This document shows, in pieces, positions 5,153-7,710 of a stretch of DNA of 7,710 bases (position 1 is the stretch's first letter; every line of letters starts with the position of its first letter). A program made the position numbers and the translations under genes. This stretch comes from Acidimicrobiia bacterium (GTDB lineage Bacteria; Actinomycetota; Acidimicrobiia; IMCC26256; BP-133): the NCBI GenBank assembly GCA_025934385.1, contig JAICYE010000086.1, positions 1-7,710 of the forward strand, given 5' to 3'. Under the pieces are notes generated by a model, which worked only from the letters and a program-made list of their open reading frames with translations, was not told where the DNA came from and made no database searches.

Positions 5153-7084
5153 ATGGCCCGAATCCCGCTCTTCCAGCGGATCCCGAAGAACGGCGACCCC
5201 TCCCGCCGGCCGAACGGCGACGGGGCCAACGGCAGTCCCACCGGGCCCAATCAGCCCGGCGGGTCCGCCGCCGGCCAGCCGGCGCCCTTCCTCCAGAACC
5301 GGCGGAACCAGATCATCGCCGCCCTCGTGCTGCTCAGCGTGCTGCTGGTCCTCCCCATCTTCGGGATGGGCCAGTCCGCCAGCAACGAGAAGCCGCTCTC
5401 CGACGTGCTCGCCTCCCTGCCGAAGGCCACCTTCAACGGGCACACGATCGTCAAGGCCGACCTGGACGACGACAACCGGGTGCTCGACCTCACGCTCGAC
5501 GACGGCAAGGACATCACGACCTCGTACCCCAACGAGTACGGCGCGGTCCTGGTGAAGGACCTGCAGGACGCCGGCATCCCGTTCGACACCCAGCCCGTCC
5601 ACCACGCCTCCCCGATCGGCGGCATCGTGGCCATGCTGCTGCCGGTGGCCCTGATCATCGGGTTCTTCGTGTGGATGTCGAAGAAGGGGGCGATGGGCAC
5701 CGGAGCGGCCAACGCCAAGGCCTTCACCGCCACCAAGGCCGAGCTGCCGGAGCCCCCGTCCGCCCGGTTCACCGATGTCGTCGGCTGTGACGAGGCGGTC
5801 GAGGAGCTCTCCGAGATCGTGAGCTTCCTCCACGACGCGACCCACTTCGACGCCGCCGGCGCCAAGATGCCCCGCGGCTTCCTGCTGGTCGGACCCCCCG
5901 GCACCGGGAAGACCCTCCTGGCCCGGGCCGTGGCCGGCGAGGCCGGGGTGCCGTTCTACTCGGCGGCCGGCTCGGACTTCTCCGAGATGTTCGTCGGCGT
6001 CGGCGCCGCCCGGGTGCGCGACCTCTTCGCCAAGGCCAAGAAGACCGGCGGCATCGTCTTCCTCGACGAGATCGACTCCGTCGGGCGGGCCCGCAACGGC
6101 AACGCCCCCGGCGGCGGCGCCAACGACGAGCGGGAGTCGACCCTCAACGCCCTGCTGGTGGAGATGGACGGCTTCGCCAAGGAGGCCAACGTCGTCGTCA
6201 TCGCCGCCACCAACCGGCCCGACATCCTCGATCCGGCCCTCACCCGGGCCGGCCGCTTCGACCGGCAGGTGACGGTGGCGCCTCCCGACCGCCGGGGCCG
6301 CACCCGCCTCCTGGAGCTCTACGCCAAGGACCGCACCATGGGCCCCGACGTCGACTTCGTCGCCCTGGCCCGCCGCACCCCCGGCCTCACCGGCGCCGAC
6401 ATCTGCAACCTCGTCAACCAGGCCGCCCTCGAGGCCGCCCGGGGCAAGCGCAACATCGTCACCAACGCCGACTTCGACGAGGCGCTGGCCACCGTGATGA
6501 TGGGCCGGGCCCGCAAGTCGGCCGTCGTCACCGACCGCGACCGCGAGGTCACCGCCTGGCACGAGGCCGGCCACACCGTGGCGGCCCTCGTCCTCCCCGA
6601 CGCCAACGACCCGGTCCAGGTCACCATCGTCCCCCGGGGCCCGGCCGGCGGCGTCACCTGGATGGGCGGCGACGACCACTCGTTCCTCACCCGCTCCCAG
6701 GCCCGGGCCCAGCTCATCGTGGCCCTCGGCGGACGGGCGGCGGAGGAGCTCCTCCTCGACGGCGACTTCACCCAGGGCGCCTCCGGCGACCTGCAGTCGG
6801 CCACCGGCCTGGCCATGCAGATGGTCACCCAGTGGGGCATGTCGGACCTCGGGCTCATGGCCCTCGACCCCGACCGGATCGTGTTCGGCGGGATCGGCGA
6901 CAAGGTCCACACCGAGGTCGACGGGATGCTGGCCACCGCGCTGCAGTCGGCCCGCGAGGTGCTGGCGGACCACCGGGCCCTGTTCGACGCCGTCGTCAAG
7001 GAGCTCCTCGACGAGGACACCGTCGACGTCGACCGCCTCAAGGCCATCTGGGCCGAGGTCGAGGGGACGCCGGTCGCGGCGTAG
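5153..7084 (+). CDS. ftsH: FtsH ATP-dependent membrane zinc metalloprotease
   Basis: A complete FtsH/Yme1-type AAA+ protease that extracts and degrades membrane and unstable cytosolic proteins. Numbered from the ATG at 5153 (643 aa), a Pro/Gly/Asn-rich cytosolic tail (1-50) precedes TM1 (about 54-72). A roughly 80-residue extracytoplasmic domain follows, then TM2 (about 155-175). The AAA module shows Walker A GPPGTGKT (247-254), the pore loop MFVGVGA (279-285), Walker B VFLDEID (302-308), and the second region of homology ending in AGRFDRQ with arginine fingers Arg368 and Arg371. The peptidase domain has HEAGH (470-474) and the third zinc ligand Asp546 in [10 protein letters not shown]. All catalytic residues are present. 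Length equals E. coli FtsH, but the long C-terminal tail of many actinobacterial FtsH proteins is missing. The protease-domain motifs deviate mildly (GASGD for GASND), so it may be a secondary paralogue. It is preceded by a palindromic repeat and followed closely by gnd. Confidence 0.97.
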   Translation: MARIPLFQRIPKNGDPSRRPNGDGANGSPTGPNQPGGSAAGQPAPFLQNRRNQIIAALVLLSVLLVLPIFGMGQSASNEKPLSDVLASLPKATFNGHTIVKADLDDDNRVLDLTLDDGKDITTSYPNEYGAVLVKDLQDAGIPFDTQPVHHASPIGGIVAMLLPVALIIGFFVWMSKKGAMGTGAANAKAFTATKAELPEPPSARFTDVVGCDEAVEELSEIVSFLHDATHFDAAGAKMPRGFLLVGPPGTGKTLLARAVAGEAGVPFYSAAGSDFSEMFVGVGAARVRDLFAKAKKTGGIVFLDEIDSVGRARNGNAPGGGANDERESTLNALLVEMDGFAKEANVVVIAATNRPDILDPALTRAGRFDRQVTVAPPDRRGRTRLLELYAKDRTMGPDVDFVALARRTPGLTGADICNLVNQAALEAARGKRNIVTNADFDEALATVMMGRARKSAVVTDRDREVTAWHEAGHTVAALVLPDANDPVQVTIVPRGPAGGVTWMGGDDHSFLTRSQARAQLIVALGGRAAEELLLDGDFTQGASGDLQSATGLAMQMVTQWGMSDLGLMALDPDRIVFGGIGDKVHTEVDGMLATALQSAREVLADHRALFDAVVKELLDEDTVDVDRLKAIWAEVEGTPVAA

Positions 7085-7102
7085 CCGTCCCCCGGGCGGG
7101 GG

Positions 7103-7108
7103 TAAGGT
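7103..7108 (+). promoter_or_regulatory. Possible -10 element for a leaderless gnd mRNA
   Basis: TAAGGT fits TANNNT and ends 8 bases before the GTG at 7117, a spacing seen in leaderless actinobacterial transcripts. The same bases include AAGG (7104-7107), which could instead act as a weak Shine-Dalgarno 9 bases from the start. No -35 was recognised, and read-through from ftsH is equally possible. Confidence 0.25.
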
Positions 7109-7116
7109 CCCTCGCC

Positions 7117-7710
7117 GTGAAGATCGGAATGGTTGGTCTGGGCCGGATGGGCGGGAACATGGCCGAGCGGCTGCGCCGGGCCGGCCACGAGGTCACAGGC
7201 TACGACCGGGATCCGAAGATCGCCGACGTGAAGTCGCTGGCCGAGCTGGCCGGGGCACTCTCCGCTCCCCGGGTGGCCTGGGTCATGGTGCCGTCCGGTG
7301 AACCGACGAAGTCGACGATCACCGAGCTCGGTGAACTGCTCTCGGCCGGCGACCTCGTCATCGACGGCGGCAACTCGAACTACAAGGAGTCGATCGCCCG
7401 GTCGGAGGAGCTGGCCGCCAGGGGCATCGGCTTCGTGGACTGCGGCGTGTCGGGCGGGGTCTGGGGGCTGCAGAACGGCTACGGCCTGATGGTCGGCGGC
7501 ACCGGCGACCACGTCGCCCTCATCCGGCCCGTCCTCGAGGCGCTGGCTCCGGCCGACGGCGGCCTCGTCCACGCCGGGCCGGTCGGTGCCGGCCACTTCA
7601 CCAAGATGGTCCACAACGGCATCGAGTACGGGCTCATGCAGGCCTACGCCGAGGGCTACGAGATCCTGGCCGCCTCGGAGCTCGGCATCGACGTACCCGG
7701 CGCGGTGGAG
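7117..7710 (+). CDS. gnd: 6-phosphogluconate dehydrogenase, decarboxylating (3' end beyond window)
   Basis: The first 198 codons of a 6-phosphogluconate dehydrogenase of the short (about 300-aa, GntZ/YqeC-like) type. It oxidises and decarboxylates 6-phosphogluconate to ribulose 5-phosphate in the pentose phosphate pathway. The N-terminal Rossmann motif is MKIGMVGLGRMGGNM (1-15). Asp30 at the end of the second strand (TGYD) points to NAD rather than NADP use, by general Rossmann rules. Further landmarks are VMVPSG (56-61), VIDGGNSNYKES (81-92), the substrate loop CGVSGGVWGLQNGYGLMVGG (109-128) and the catalytic segment GHFTKMVHNGIEYGLMQAYAEGYEIL (159-184) with Lys163 and Asn167. Between GYDRDP and SAPRVAW the protein is about 10 residues shorter than the B. 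subtilis homologue as I recall it, shortening the helix after strand 2. The GTG start places the Gly motif at the correct distance. It lies 32 bp after ftsH on the same strand. Confidence 0.93.
   Translation, partial: MKIGMVGLGRMGGNMAERLRRAGHEVTGYDRDPKIADVKSLAELAGALSAPRVAWVMVPSGEPTKSTITELGELLSAGDLVIDGGNSNYKESIARSEELAARGIGFVDCGVSGGVWGLQNGYGLMVGGTGDHVALIRPVLEALAPADGGLVHAGPVGAGHFTKMVHNGIEYGLMQAYAEGYEILAASELGIDVPGAVE

Noticed and set aside
5129..6973. A 614-aa open frame on the minus strand opposite ftsH
   Set aside because: It is antisense to a clear FtsH, has low-complexity Gly/Val/Glu/His-rich content, and follows from G/C-only third positions on the coding strand.
7089..7102. CCCCC/GGGGG stem with a 4-base loop between ftsH and gnd
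   Set aside because: A 5-bp stem with no T-run in a very G+C-rich gap is too weak to call a terminator.

Overview
The window is very G+C-rich, with codon third positions almost all G or C, and its gene families are typical of Actinobacteria. These include DUF3105 secreted proteins, an F420-type luciferase-like oxidoreductase, an actinobacterial Fpg/Nei-type glycosylase and a NuoF-like protein of the actinobacterial stand-alone type. An uncultured, Acidimicrobiia-like soil or water actinobacterium is my best guess, but this is inference from gene content only.

Layout. A NuoF-like flavin/Fe-S subunit (+) fills the left edge. It converges on a minus-strand pair, an F420-type LLM oxidoreductase followed by a DUF3105 membrane-anchored protein, which overlap by 4 bases and are surely one operon. 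A perfect 8-bp stem-loop lies where the two converging units meet. Divergent from the LLM gene, after an 87-bp gap, come a 55-aa zinc-ribbon-like microprotein (+) and an Fpg/Nei DNA glycosylase (+). The glycosylase converges on a second, more divergent DUF3105 gene (-). A 347-bp gene-free stretch follows, holding a strong hairpin over the DUF3105 start and a palindromic repeat. Then come a full FtsH membrane protease (+) and, 32 bp on, the first 198 codons of a 6-phosphogluconate dehydrogenase (+) that runs off the right edge.

Functionally this is a mixed housekeeping neighbourhood: redox, base-excision repair, membrane-protein quality control and central carbon metabolism. It is not one pathway. 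The most unusual signal is a family of about 57-61 bp palindromic repeats, with arms of the type TTCCTTT(T)CG. One copy lies in the ftsH upstream region. The other, in opposite orientation, lies inside the Fpg/Nei reading frame, where it adds about 20 residues without breaking the frame. This recalls the Rickettsia palindromic elements that insert in frame into genes, here in an actinobacterium. No tRNA, rRNA, CRISPR array, transposase or phage gene was seen.
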